Origin: Anoplolepis gracilipes
Taxonomy: Eukaryota > Arthropoda > Insecta > Hymenoptera > Formicidae
Length of the DNA: 64,000 bases
NCBI RefSeq assembly: GCF_047496725.1
Contig: NC_132981.1
Span: forward strand, 571,001 to 635,000
Direction of reading: 5' to 3'
Below the pieces are notes generated by a model, which saw only the letters and a list, made by a program, of their open reading frames with translations, was not told the DNA's origin and did not search any database. The first letter of the stretch is position 1; each line of letters begins with the position of its first letter. The position numbers and the translations under genes are program-made. This document shows positions 12,020 through 23,102 of this stretch, piece after piece.

Positions 12020-12300
12020 TACGTCCAGGCCCGTGGAAAGGATGGGTCAGAGGAAGGACGTAACAGGAACTGTTCCGATATCAAATGTCTTACCAACGAG
12101 TGACTCTCCGAGGGCCGAGCGAGCTGAAGGTTAGCAAAACAGATAAACGACGGGATGTCATTATTACACTTTTTATGCGAACACTCGCTCGGTGGCCTTT
12201 TTTTGGTCAGAGAATCTAATCTCTTTTACACGGGACGGGACCAGTGTGATCTGTCGCGGAGAGAGAGAGGGAATTAAATAAATTTGCTGATCATTTAATA
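12020..12300. repeat. Possible solo LTR or other repeat end
   Basis: Begins TGTTACGTCC right at the edge of the gypsy fragment and has a short hairpin (GTTACGTCC ... GGACGTAAC). The TGTTACGTCC start suits an LTR, but no matching end or second copy is present. Low confidence. Confidence 0.25.
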
Positions 12301-12402
12301 TTTCAATTATATTTATTTATTTTGGTGGAGGGTGGTAGAAGAAGATGAAGAGAAAAAGTGGGTGGAAGAGAAGGAAAAGGAGGAAAGAAAGAAGAAGAAT
12401 AA

Positions 12403-13675
12403 GTGGGAGTATCTGGAAGAGGATGGAAAGAAGAGCGGAGAGTAAGAAAGGAGAAGAAATGTAAGGAGATGGAAAGAAGAGAGAGAGCGAGAAGGGAGGA
12501 AGAGGAAAGAAGGAAGAAAAGGGAGAGGAACGTAATATGGAGAGGAATAGAAGGAGAGGATCAGGAAGAGAGGAAGTGTATTGTGAAAGGTATTGTGGAG
12601 AGGGAAGTAGGCAAGAAGTTAAGGATGGAATGGATAGAGGAAAGAAGAAGAGAAGACGGAACGTGGATGATGCTGACAGAAATGAAGAAGAGAGGACAGG
12701 GATGAGGTGCTAGGGAAGGAAGGAGAAATTAGAGGAAACTGGGGAGTGGGAGTAGACGAGGACCTGACGTTGGAGAAGAGGAGGACGAGATGGAGGATCG
12801 GGGAGGCAGCGAAAAGAGAGAGAGCGAGAGACAGGAGAATGGTGGCGACTTGCAGGGAACTAAGCGTGGATGGGAGGAGATGGAGATGGGTAGAAGAAGA
12901 GAGGAGATGGGAGACAGAGGAGGGAGAAGAGAAAAAGGAAAGAGACAAGAGGAAATAAGAAGAGGATGTCTGAGAGAAAGAAAGAAAGGATTGAGGGGTA
13001 GAGGGAAGGAGAGACGAGAAATGGATCAGAGAGAGGAGAGGGTGCTATTAGTTTGGAAGGAAGAAAGGAGGAAAAGGAGAGGGATACCATAGTCGAGAAG
13101 GAACGCAGGAGGGGAAGAGAGAGAAAGGAAGAGAGAAGAGGAAGATGACTGAGAGAAAGGGAAGAAGGACACAAGGTCAATTGTTAAAGGGCGGAGAGGA
13201 TAGAGAAAATCTAGAGGAAGAAGAGAGAAGAAAGAGAAGGGAAGTAGGAAGAAAGGGGGGTGAGAAGGGTGAAGAAGGGGTGGAGAGAGCAGGAGTGTCA
13301 GAGGAAAGAAAAGAGAAAAGAGGAAAAGGGAAGAGGGTTCGGAAGAGAAAGGAGAGGAAGAGACAGGGGGAAAGTAAAAGGGAGGAAAGGAGGAATAGGG
13401 TTGAGAGAGTAAGGTGCGAGGGAGGGAGAGGGAAACAGTTTGTAAGGCTGTACAATGGCCAGGTTCGAGGAAGAAAAAGGGAGGGTTAGAGTGGAGGATA
13501 AGAGAAGGGTTTGACAGAGATTCAGGGAGAATCTCGGGAGTATAATTATGTAAAGTGTAAATATGAAATGCTATATGTATGGGTAAGAGAAGGGAGATTG
13601 TAAAGGGTATAGTGTCCCTTGAAAACACCCCGGAAACTTGCAGGACCCGGAATAAACGTATCTATCTATCTACAT
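12403..13675 (+). pseudogene. GA-rich LINE relic: ORF1-type protein and 3' end with (TATC)n tail
   Basis: The plus strand is extremely purine-rich. Two frames (12403-12705 and 12707-12958) together read like the ORF1 protein of a GA-rich insect LINE: ERNVIWRGIEGEDQEERK, then EDLTLEKRRTRWRIGEAAKR, then VDGRRWRWVEEERRW. This is an arginine/glutamate-rich RNA-binding type protein with a characteristic W-R-W end. One frameshift near 12700 separates the two parts. Sequence after 12960 keeps the composition but has no intact ORF2 and no reverse transcriptase motif I recognise, so the middle is deleted or decayed. The 3' end (AGGACCCGGAATAAACGTAT) is followed by TCTATCTATC, a microsatellite tail typical of such elements. 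Family assignment is inferred from composition and wording. Confidence 0.55.
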
Positions 13676-16369
13676 TTATTTATTTAAATCCTAACGTTAT
13701 ACATATGTTTTCTTCATATAATTTTTCTTATAGCGGCCTTAGATTTAAGTGTGTGTGTGTATGTGTGTGTGTGTATGTGTGTGTTAATCGCGGATGTTAC
13801 ATTAATGCAGAGGTCATTACCCAGAATAATGAGGGAAAGAGTGAGAGTCTAAAATTTTATGTTCTGGATAAAAAGTTACATTTTTTTCTTGTTGTTGTTA
13901 TAAAAGGACTGTGTGCATGTGTTACGGGTAGAACTGATTTTATCTAATTAAGCTCGACTTACTATTTTGGTGAAGTCTTATGTTCGGTGGTTTCATGGTG
14001 TTGTGCTGCAGCTGAGCGTCGAGAGTTGTGGTCATGGATCACGCACTGAATTTGCGTTATCAAATAAGAGGAGAGCCCGAACGAAAGTCAAGTTTCCGAA
14101 GGAAGTTACTTATACGACACTACTGACTGACACTATCAATTCCGAATTTCTGAGATGATTGACTCTAAAAGTTCTAAGAGCTTGAGGAGTGTTAAGAATA
14201 ATGTTTATAAGCGTTCTCGCAACTCTCCCTTTTTATATAATTTTCCTGAGGCGTGTTGGGCGGGACTACGTATTGGTCCGAAGGTATCTTTTCTCCGCCT
14301 TGTTTTAATTGTTGCTGAGCTCATGAAAATTAGGAAATTTCAGAATTTACTTAGCTGTGTTTATTATTCAGTTACAGAAGAGATTGATAATTTGTCTTTG
14401 GTCCCTTCTGTACTCGTTTGGAAATTGCGTCTAAATATTTAAGGTATGTAGCAAGAACGGTCCGTTTGTGGAGTGACTTTTCCTTATTACTAATTGAGCG
14501 ATTATTATTTAATCCTATGTAGTGACGAACCGTAACGTATTTCATCATCGAGCCCTTCTGTATTCGTTGAAAAATCGTGTTGAAATGTTTAAAGTGTTGT
14601 GTGGCAAGAACGATCCGTTTGTCGAATAACTTCTCGTTTATCGCTTATCAATTACTCCGCGTGAGAGGAAGAAACGTGGAGGCGATAGGACGTAACATCA
14701 ACTTACAAGGGAACGGTCGGAAGTGTCCCTCACCGATTTTAATGAACTTTATATGGATAGGATATGTTTTAGAGCATAAAAAATATTAGACCCATATTTT
14801 TTTTAGCGGCGTATCTTAACGTTTAGGGGTTAAAATAACCCTTCGAAAAATAATGAATTTTTCATTTTTAGCGAATATCTTTGAAAATATAAGATATATA
14901 AAAAAATGTTTTGTACAAAAGTTTTATGATATTTTGTACTCTTTACAATAGTGTCATTATATTTTTTTAAAATGTCAAATTTTTTAATAATTTACCACCT
15001 CCACCTCTTATTTTGCAAAATTTTCTCTTGTAAAAAATCTAATAAGGCAAAATAAATTAAAGTATTAAAACGAAATAATAATTTTGTGTTTTGTGTATGT
15101 TGTGATGATAGGGAGACTACAATACAGAATATTGAAATAGGTATTCTAAAATTTGAAGTAACCAGAAAATAATTTTATAAACAGAAAATAATTTTATGGT
15201 TAGTGTAGATGCTTATAAAAAAATTCATTGAATCATTAATTATAACATTTCATTGCTGTAAAAAAATGATTTTTTTTATAAATACGGAATCGGAAAATAA
15301 TATAAAAAGTGATAGAAAATGAATAACGATAGCAGAATTAAATACGTCATATTTATTTTTTATTATTAATAAGATTAAAATAAAAAGCAATACAGGCAAT
15401 AGAGAGTAAATTATGTATCGTATAAACGGAATTAGGTAACAATTGAGAATAATTAAAACTGTAAATATAATAGAATGTTTAATGTAGTTACAAATTTAAT
15501 ATATTAACATTGAACGAAATCTACGCATGTGTCGTGAATTGGTATGATTTCAAAAACATCAAATCGCAAATATATATAAAATCGAACATTTCGAGCTCAT
15601 TTTGAGTCTTCTTCAGCGTACATTAATAAATAGAATGTCGATCGCAGTATAAATTCATTAAGACTATAATTGAAACTTAAATAAATGGAACAGTAACAGC
15701 ATTTGACAGTCTTCAAAGAATATTTTTCAAGATGTTAAGCCAAGATGATAATTTTATAAATGTAGTTAATATTTTGAGAATAGTGACTCGATTACAGTGC
15801 CAGTTGAATCCTGGAAGTATTATAGGTGAAACCTCTTTATAAATTTTGTGTATTCTTTATAAATTTAAGATAGTCGCTAAAGAGTCGAATTTTGCATAAT
15901 TTGACTCTCTAAAATTATAATAAATCAGCTTAAACTATTAGTATTATCTGAGTTTCTTATATTTCCTCAACGTTTGTAAAAATCGAACAATAACATTGAA
16001 ATTAATTTATAGTAATATTATTTACAAATTCACTTAGTTTATCATTTTGTTCCTATACTAACAAAGTACATTTTTGAGTTCTGTGAAACAAGATATGTTT
16101 TGAAGAATATACATATTCTAAAAATATATTATATATATATATCCAATGTTTAAGAAATATTGATTGGGAAGAAATTAAAGAATTTGATTAATAACGGATA
16201 TTAATTAATAGTGATGTTAATAGTTAAAATAGTTAAAATAGTTAATAGTTAAAATAGTTAAAATATATATCAATGATTTTATAATAGCTATCATGACATT
16301 CGATTAACATATGTATTAATATGTGTATATTACAATGTATTTTTAGAGTATTAGTAGAGATACGTACAT
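13676..16369. other. Non-coding stretch with a short tandem duplication
   Basis: Contains a TG microsatellite (13752-13784). An imperfect tandem duplication of about 150 bases spans 14401-14640 (CCCTTCTGTACTCGTT and CCCTTCTGTATTCGTT, each followed by GCAAGAACG[G/A]TCCGTTTGT). AT-rich sequence follows. Frames at 13579-14789 show no recognisable domain. A Penelope-type terminal motif lies at 15575-15615. Confidence 0.5.
15540..15660 (-). repeat. Penelope-associated terminal motif, minus strand
   Basis: Read on the minus strand it gives CTGAAGAAGACTC, then AATGAGCTCGAAATGTTCG, a short stem motif like that at 2265-2360. No coding part of a Penelope-like element is adjacent. Confidence 0.4.
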
Positions 16370-17770
16370 CTTATACTAAGAGTTGATAAATGCAAATTTT
16401 TGTTTACTTTAGCATTGAATAGTTAGGATATTTAGTAAGCAAGTATAAATCCATCTAAAAGTCGTGTGCAAGCGGTTGTAAATTTTCTAATACTTTGTAA
16501 TGTATAAAATATATTTATATGTTTAGACTTTGCTCCTATTTCAGATAAATTATACAAAATTTTTCAATTTCATTGCCAAACCGCTCAACGATTTGTTAAA
16601 AAGGAAGAGTCTTATATTCAAAATAGGAAAAAAAAGAATTTTTAAGTAATTTAAAGAGAGGAGAAGTTAGTTAGTGCTTCGGTGTTAGCCGACTTACGTA
16701 TAGCACCAATGATTGCACTAATATACTTTTAGTTGCATCATCATAAAACCTTAATTTGGTAATAATAATGCAAAAGAAGGCTAAACTTAAATTTTACTTT
16801 ATTTTCTATTTTTCTAGGCATACATTAAGTTGTAGCGCTGGAAGTTAATATAATAATTTGAAAAGAAATCAGTAACCATTATCCATGCACTCAAGCGTAT
16901 TCATAATTATCTCATTATTATAAATTTAAAATTATTACTTATTGTAATGCGTTGAAACTTTTACTTTAAAGCTTTAGATAAAGAAGATTTAAATCTCAGA
17001 ACAGCTTGAAGATGCTTATAGGCACTTGAGTTACAGAACATTGTCGAGTACGATAATAGAATATAAAGCATGTAAATGTTTTGATTAGTGGAATTATCAA
17101 TGTATTAATAATTGAAGACAATTTATTTGATTTTAATTTATAATATTATCATGTAAAAATAAGAATGCTAATTTAATTAAAAGATTAAGTAAAATATTAA
17201 AAAATCTAAGGATAGTATTTTGAGAACAGATCAATATATAATTAAGAAGCCAGTTAAATATCTGTTAAGAAATATCAGTATATAAAAAAACGGCGATTTG
17301 TTATTTTAAGTAACTTAAAGTTACACATTTTTCTAATAGTTTATTCTTTTACTTGTAAAATTATACGTAACTAAATCTAATGCTAATAATAAAAAAATTA
17401 TTGTTTATTTGCTATAATATTTCGCCTATAATACCGTAAGCCTACCATAATTACTTCCATAGTACTTTTATCTCTAAAGAATTTGACAATTTCAAAGTAG
17501 AAAATGAAATAAAATGTAAAGAGATAACATCTGGCTGTCCAAAAGCCAAATGGTCAAACTGAACAAATAAATCGCGTTCTAATACCTACGCTAAACAAGA
17601 TAATTGACAGTTTATCTGGTCAGCCAGTGGATATAAGAAGATGTTAGAATAACCAATAAACAATATTGTATTAACTACTGCAGAGATATCTAGGAAATTG
17701 ATATTTGAAATACCATACATGGTATAATTACCAATCGATATTAAAAGAATTTATTGATAATAATAGGTGA
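16370..17770 (+). pseudogene. Ty3/gypsy pol fragments: reverse transcriptase end and integrase piece
   Basis: 16380-16600 is the plus-strand partner of the KYLGH fragment at 11810-12010, with similar decay. Further on, 17530-17760 encodes QKPNGQTEQINRVLIPTLNK, which is the C-terminal part of the retroviral integrase core (family pattern PxxNGQxERxNR). The order reverse transcriptase then integrase on one strand fits a single Ty3/gypsy element with most of the intervening sequence decayed. Many stops are present. No LTR could be placed. Confidence 0.6.
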
Positions 17771-18366
17771 TTTTTAGCTTGACTCTAATATAGCAACCAA
17801 AGTATACCGAACTGTACAAGAACGTTTTCGCGTGTCTGGTAATTTGTGATAGAGGCGTGGCTAACTGTTTTGGTATTTAGGTAGTTGATACCATGTTATA
17901 CCAAGCAATAAAGCAAGATACCTTTTGTAAATTTTATATAAGTGCAAATACGCGCCAAATATGAACACATAAATAATTAATTTTATATATTTATTGTGTT
18001 AGATTTATCTTATTTTGTTAGACTTGGTATTTTAATCAGTTATCCTACAAGCACAAATTTAAACTATTAATTTTAGATGCTTAGATTTACAAACTTCTAT
18101 ACTTATAGGTTAAGTTATTACTTCTACTACCCAGATAGCCAGTATGAGCACAAATTGTTTTCATATTGCTAAAAAAGATGTTAGTATCTTGCTACGAATC
18201 TACATATGTCGTCCATTGTGTTATTGTTTGCCAGCATTTGATGTCGGAAATAAAACATTTGCATGTTCCCAACATAATGTTAGCATTAAATGCTTTACCA
18301 TATTATATCACTCTTGTTTAAAAATCTCAAACGTATTGCTAGCATCAGATGCTTGATCATATTACT
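17771..18366. other. AT-rich stretch without a recognised gene
   Basis: One 70-codon frame at 18144-18356 has no recognisable motif. I do not call a gene. Confidence 0.5.
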
Positions 18367-18531
18367 GCACCGAAAAAATCATATTCTCATCTTAAGAATA
18401 TACCACTTATTTTTAGAATATTTTCCTCTAAAATAAGCGCCAAAAGGATTTTCTTAACTAAAGACAAAAATCCTTTAAAAAAATAAAAAAGTATTAGATA
18501 TTCTTAATATGTAAGAATATACAAGGTGTCC

Positions 18532-19790
18532 CCGAATTGGCAGATCAACTCTCGTGGGTAGATAGAGCGTGTTAAACTGAAAAAAAAATCTTATATCATT
18601 TTGCTAAATTCGCAATAATTAATAAGATATAAATTAATAAAGATCGGCCAATCCGTGCCAGTTTAAACGTGCGGCGCAAAGAAACCTCCCAGTTGTTACT
18701 TGATATTAGGCGCGCGGCAAGACATAAACACAGCACGCACTGTACGTGTCTCTTTCAGTACACCCTTTGTACGTCCTTTGTAGAGCGCTCCGCCTACTGT
18801 CTCGTCGCGCGCCTAGTATCAAGTAACAAGTAGGAGGCTTCTTCGCGCCGCGCGCTTATCCTGGCACGTATTGGCCGATCTTTATTAATTTATATCTCAT
18901 TAATTATTGCGAATTTAGCAAAATAATATAAGATTTTAGTACGGTTATAGGGGGAGTTCTAACCCAGGGGAGCTCGAGGGGAGTGCAGGAAGGGCGTGAG
19001 GGGTCTAACGTTACGGGGGGGAAAGTCTTACTCAGGGTTCGAAAACAGATGTTTATCTTTGTGATTGATTTATAGCCGGGGGGGGGAGAAACACTTTAGA
19101 AGCCATAAAACTGTTTTTTTTTATTTTTATGACTATTTTATGACCATTTTATCATTAGGATTTTAAGCGTCGGCGTTCGGCAGCTTTGTACCCTCGCGGA
19201 AAATCTTATCTTTGTAATTGATTTATAGCCGGGGGCACTTTAGAAGCCATAAAACTGTTTCTTTTCTAATTTTTATGATTATTTTATGACCGTTTTATCA
19301 TTAGGATTTTAAACGCCGGCGTTCGGCAGCTTTGTACCCTCGCCGAAAATCTCCTATAAAACGGGAATGAGACATCTTCCTTATTATTTTTTAAGGAAGA
19401 ATTGCAACTGCATCAACGTTCGGCTGCTCGAACATATAAGTGGGCGCTCTAGAGCTCATAAAACTGTTTCTTTTCTAGTTTTTATGATCATTAGGATATT
19501 ATGGAAACAGAGATTTTAAGCGCCGACGTTTGGTAGCTTTGCACCCTCGCGGAAAATTTCCCATAAAACTGGAGCAAAACATCTTTCATAATTATTAAGG
19601 AAGAATTGCAACTGCGAGGTGTTTATTTTTGTGGTTGATTTATAGCCGGGAGCACTTTAGAATCCATTAGAACAATGTTTCTTATTTTTATGGACATTTT
19701 ATGATTAGGATGTCGTAGGAAAAGAATAGAAATTTTTGGCCGACGCTGCGACGAACATGTCGGAACGTTTTTATAGGTGCAAAAGCGTTG
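18532..19790. repeat. Left terminal inverted repeat with expanded subterminal repeats
   Basis: The outermost about 65 bases match the right end in inverted orientation. Matching resumes after an inserted hairpin at 18939. From about 19055 a unit containing GATTGATTTATAGCCGGG, CATAAAACTGTTTC, ATCATTAGGATTTTAA and GTACCCTCGC is repeated about four times imperfectly, against about two on the right. Poly-G runs occur at 19015 and 19078. Confidence 0.75.
18584..18938. mobile_element. Hairpin MITE inserted in the left terminal repeat
   Basis: AATCTTATATCATTTTGC on the left and GCAAAATAATATAAGATT on the right are inverted. Inner blocks are also inverted (GTTACTTGATA...GGCGCGCG and CGCGCGCC...TATCAAGTAAC). 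The right terminal repeat of the large element lacks this insert, so it arrived after the large element. Confidence 0.8.
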
Positions 19791-19799
19791 ACGTTTATT

Positions 19800-20475
19800 A
19801 GCATGTGTCTGACGTTCACGCATGCGTTTTGGTAACTTTTATAAAATTTTAAATAAATCCTTTTTAGTTTTAATATGTAAATTCTTTTTATGTTGCTATG
19901 CAAGTTGCAAACCCATGTGGAATCGTATATGCATTGCAAAGTACATGCTTAGATGGGAGTGCATAGGGGGACGGGGCGAAGCCCCGTCCCCATAAAAGAG
20001 TATAACAAAACTTGAGAGCGTAGAAATTACCAAGGCTGACAGTACTGTGTGGAAGTTTCAATGCGATTTTTGTAAGCAAATGCTATTTGACTGAAGCGCT
20101 GCTAGGCAAATGGCTCAATGAATCGTGCATCGATGCATTCAGTATTTATTTTGTAAGATTATGAATAAAAAATTATAAATGTAGTGTAAGAGTTCGGACA
20201 TAGATTGAATTAAGATTTTACATTGAAACTTCCACACAGTACTGTCAGCCTTGGTAGTTTCTATGCTCTCAAGTTTTGTTATACTTTCTTATGGGGACGG
20301 GGCTTTGCCCCGTCCCCCTATGCACTCCCATCTAAGCATGTACTTTGCAATGCATATACAATTCCACAGAGGTTTGCAACATGCATAACTACATTATTTT
20401 AAAAAATTTACATATTAAAATTTCGTGCACCGTGCTGTTAAGTTACTAAAACGCATGCGTGCGTGACCGCAGCGC
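19800..20475. mobile_element. Hairpin MITE with GGGGACGGGGC inner stem
   Basis: 19800-20070 and 20215-20475 are inverted copies: CACGCATGCGTTTTGGTAAC against GTTACTAAAACGCATGCGTG, and CTGACAGTACTGTGTGGAAG on the left. The inner hairpin GGGGACGGGGC / GCCCCGTCCCC is prominent. No gene is present. It lies inside the viral element and probably inserted later. Confidence 0.8.
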
Positions 20476-20584
20476 ATGCTCATATCGCTAGATTCAGTCA
20501 GCAAGATAGATTTCCTAATTGTGAAATCTGTCATTTTTAACAATTAAGATCTCTGTTCGCGGGGCTGAGCGACGATTATCTCTG

Positions 20585-21340
20585 CTAGATTCGTCCGTTT
20601 CGAGCCAAAACGCGTCGAATAAGCCTATTTTGATCGAAATCTGAGATGAGGCAGCTCTTCTGAATAATTACCCCTGGCGTTCCAATGTACCGCACGTTGT
20701 CTATAGTAATGGAGTCATCTTTGTTCATGTCGAATCGCTTGTTGCCGAGTCGCATTTCATTCTTTCTGTCAAAATAGACTTCATACACATGATCAATCTC
20801 GTGATTTCTGTCGCCACTGAGCAAAGCGCCTATGTACTTTTGCCCAAGTGGTCCAAAGTACTCCCGCAACGTTTCTTGACCTTCCGGCGTTTGTAATTTA
20901 TTTCGAACAAACGATATTTCGAGCATGTTGCCCGAAGTTTCGAAAACACCTTCGTTTACGCTTGTTGGTGCGGCTAACGGCGTAGAAGCTATCGACGGTT
21001 CATACAGTAAAACGTCCGATCGTTTCCTTTTTTTCGGTATCGCATCTTCCTCTTTCTCTTCCTCTTCATCTTTATCCTCTTCTTTCTCATCCTCCTTGTA
21101 TCGCTTGATGGGTAAGATTTTAATCTTTGCGCTACTCTCCGACTTATTTTTCACCGCGATCGAGTTGTCGACAATCTTTTGCAGCGGTTCGATAATAGGT
21201 TTAAAATGGGTCTTGACCGCGATATCGTCATCGATGTTACCGGTCTTCAAAGCGCGATGTTTCTTGCGGATCGATTCGCTCGTTTTTGCAATCTCCTTCG
21301 CCATCTTTTCACGCTCGCGAATATTATTGCTCTCAGCCAT
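20585..21340 (-). CDS. Conserved unknown protein of the viral element
   Basis: A 251-residue open frame starting at ATG 21340. The N-terminal half is predicted helical and charged (REREKMAKEIAKTSESIRKK). An acidic-basic linker with runs of E, D and K (KEDEKEEDKDEEEEKEED, then PKKRKR, a possible nuclear localisation signal) follows. The C-terminal third is globular: REYFGPLGQKYIGALLSGD, then DHVYEVYFD, LGNKRFDMNKDDSITIDNV and YIGTPG. The wording LGxKRFDxDxDDxxxIDxVxYxGTPG recurs in uncharacterised insect proteins that travel with this kind of element. The last 25 residues after TPG look out of frame and may reflect a late frameshift. It lies 57 bases downstream of the ATPase on the same strand, so both could share a transcript. 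Function unknown; a role in virion assembly is only a guess. Confidence 0.6.
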   Translation of the reverse strand: MAESNNIREREKMAKEIAKTSESIRKKHRALKTGNIDDDIAVKTHFKPIIEPLQKIVDNSIAVKNKSESSAKIKILPIKRYKEDEKEEDKDEEEEKEEDAIPKKRKRSDVLLYEPSIASTPLAAPTSVNEGVFETSGNMLEISFVRNKLQTPEGQETLREYFGPLGQKYIGALLSGDRNHEIDHVYEVYFDRKNEMRLGNKRFDMNKDDSITIDNVRYIGTPGVIIQKSCLISDFDQNRLIRRVLARNGRI

Positions 21341-21397
21341 ATCGATAGAGTGTTAAACGCTCGCGTTTCACACCTCACGACAGAATGTAAGCAACGA

Positions 21398-22074
21398 CTA
21401 ATCGTTTTGTGGTATCGCAAACACGTTAAATCCGTTTCTGTATCGCCCGTTTGTAAGCAAGCTATCCTTGTCTATTACGAGAAATCCATACTTTTGCTGC
21501 CAACAAGTACGACATAACTCACTGAAATCCTCGTATGACATGTCGGTATTCACGTAATCGTTGTACACGTGTTTCAAGTTGGGGCCATCCCGTTTAAACA
21601 AGATTAACAGGTTTGCGTTGTCGCGTAAAAGATGTTTCGGTATTCTCGCGTATGTTTGGTAGAGATAGAAGCAGTTGACGTTCGAGTGGCGTCCATTTGA
21701 AAAATATTCTCTTATCGTGTTTTGTTTATCGCACGCCACGTCATCAAAAACGAAAATCGAGTTTGGACGTGCTTCACTCGGTGGAATAACGTCACTGTTA
21801 TTGGAGAATGTAAAATAGCCGATTTCATCGATCGACGTTAACAAATTCTCCAGATATCGATATTTTGGCTGTTGCAGTGACTTTGAATACACGTACACAT
21901 TTTCAAAGTGGACACTGTGCGGACTTTCTATTAAACTAATCCGCAAACGATTGCGCGTATAGTATTCGGCAGCATCGTACCGTGTCTACGCATCTCCGTG
22001 TTGTCCCTCATCGAGCGTAATCTGGCGTCGTAATTTGTCACGCGTATCGCGAAAGGTTATCGCATAAATTTCAT
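21398..22074 (-). pseudogene. A32/FtsK-HerA-type genome packaging ATPase, P-loop deleted
   Basis: The main open frame (21398-21946) covers the C-terminal 182 residues, with the Walker B strand NSIFVFDDVACDKQ, then REYFSNGRHSNVNCFYLYQT (sensor-type segment) and a conserved tail. Proteins of this family use ATP hydrolysis to pump viral DNA into capsids. The N-terminal part can be followed upstream to ATG 22074 (MLPNTIRAIVCG), but it then jumps straight to ISLIES. The Walker A residues (GPSKCGKT in the second copy at 36.7 kb) are missing, and the junction also shifts the frame. An additional stop lies near the start. It is divergently oriented to the small protein at 22152. The family call is good; the copy cannot encode an active ATPase. 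Confidence 0.75.
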
Positions 22075-22151
22075 TTTCCCACTTCCGATTCGAATCGCAC
22101 GCCTGTCTATTTATAATTGCGCGGAACTACAAGGTGTTCAGTAACGAAAAA

Positions 22152-22424
22152 ATGTTTGTCCTGCTATCAAGTCCTTACAATATTCTCGGTTTGAGTGCCG
22201 AACAGCTACAGTTTGTATCTAAAGCAGTTTTATTGCGAATGTGTGGCAATCACGTCCACTACGTGTGGGACAAACTTCCGAAATACATAAAGGCGGATTC
22301 GGAGGTTAAATAGGTTCAAACCTATCGTCGCTGTTTCGAACATTACAATCGACCGTGGCAACAAACGCACATTGACGGTCCAACGCCGATGATAAAAGAT
22401 TGTCGTGAATGTCAACGCAAATAG
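22152..22424 (+). pseudogene. Small conserved protein upstream of the phospholipase-like gene
   Basis: A 90-codon frame from ATG 22152, interrupted by TAG at codon 54. The remaining sequence aligns along its length with the frame at 36794-37114 in the second copy: LSAEQLQFVSKAVLLR versus LTSEQLQYIPKIILLR, DKLPKYIKADSEV versus DKLPEHIKVDSEV, and WQQTHIDGPTPMIKDC versus WQQTHIDGLAPFIKDC. Each copy has its stop at a different place, so the ancestor was coding. It overlaps the next gene by 16 bases, a compact virus-like arrangement. The Cys pair in KDCxECQ is conserved. No known domain is recognised. Confidence 0.6.
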
Positions 22425-23102
22425 GTAGAGGTCTATTAAATCGTGCGATAAACGCGCTTCCTATCGAATTGCATATTCCTGGATATCAGTTTTGCGGTCC
22501 GGGCACGCGGCTAGAAAAACGATTGGCTAGAGGCGATCGAGGTATTAACCCATTGGACGCGGCGTGTCGTGAACACGATATAGCATACTTTCGAAGTAAC
22601 GATCTTGCCGAAAGACACGCGGCGGATAGGATACTCGCCAAGAAGGCGCAAACTCGCATCACTGCGAAAGATTCGTCTCTCGGTGAGAGAGCCGCAGCCA
22701 CAGCTGGACAGTGATGAAAACCAAGACGAAGTTCGGTATGGGTCTAAAGACGAAAACGAAGAAAAAGACGGTGAAAATACGAATTTCCGGTAGCGATACG
22801 CGGGGGTGTATTACCGATTCTGCCAGTGTTGGGCTCTCGGATCTCTAATTGATGAAGCGGCTGGTGTAGCAAAGATGGTGAACGACGGAAAAGCTACACA
22901 ACGTCAGTTTTAAGAGATGCTACGTCACAATCGCGCCATGGAAGGTCGCGGATTGTATCTCGCGCCATACAAATACGGACGAGGGGTCTCAATGAGAAAG
23001 AAGAAAAAAAAACGTCAAAGAAACGCTAAAAATGCCAGAGGGCGTAACTACCAACATACAATTGCTGCAACTAGTAAAACGTATGCACATTCCGTATTTT
23101 AA
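22409..23102 (+). pseudogene. Parvovirus VP1u-like phospholipase A2 protein
   Basis: The first frame (22409-22714) begins LLNRAINALPIELHIPGYQF and continues with the calcium-loop motif CGPGT, then PLDAACREHDIAYFRS, holding the catalytic HD-xx-Y signature of secreted and parvoviral phospholipases A2. In parvoviruses this domain lets the particle breach endosomal membranes. After residue 100 the frame is lost. A second frame encodes the basic stretch (KTKTKKKTVK), and a third encodes the C-terminal block HNRAMEGRGLYLAPYKYGRG, which ends in a lysine/arginine run. At least two frameshifts and stops separate them. In the second copy the middle is intact and hydrophobic (GGILPILSLLGVVGSLAGGA). Catalytic His and Asp are both present here. 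The copy is broken as a whole. Confidence 0.75.

Noticed and set aside
12860..13628. Long minus-strand frames rich in Ser, Leu, Pro and Phe
   Set aside because: They are the complement of the purine-rich LINE relic; composition alone removes stops.
14155..14442. 95-codon frame at 14155-14442
   Set aside because: No motif, no splice context, and its end falls in a tandem duplication; not enough support for a gene.
20925..21356. Plus-strand frame of 143 codons
   Set aside because: Antisense of the conserved minus-strand protein; its serine run mirrors the acidic linker.
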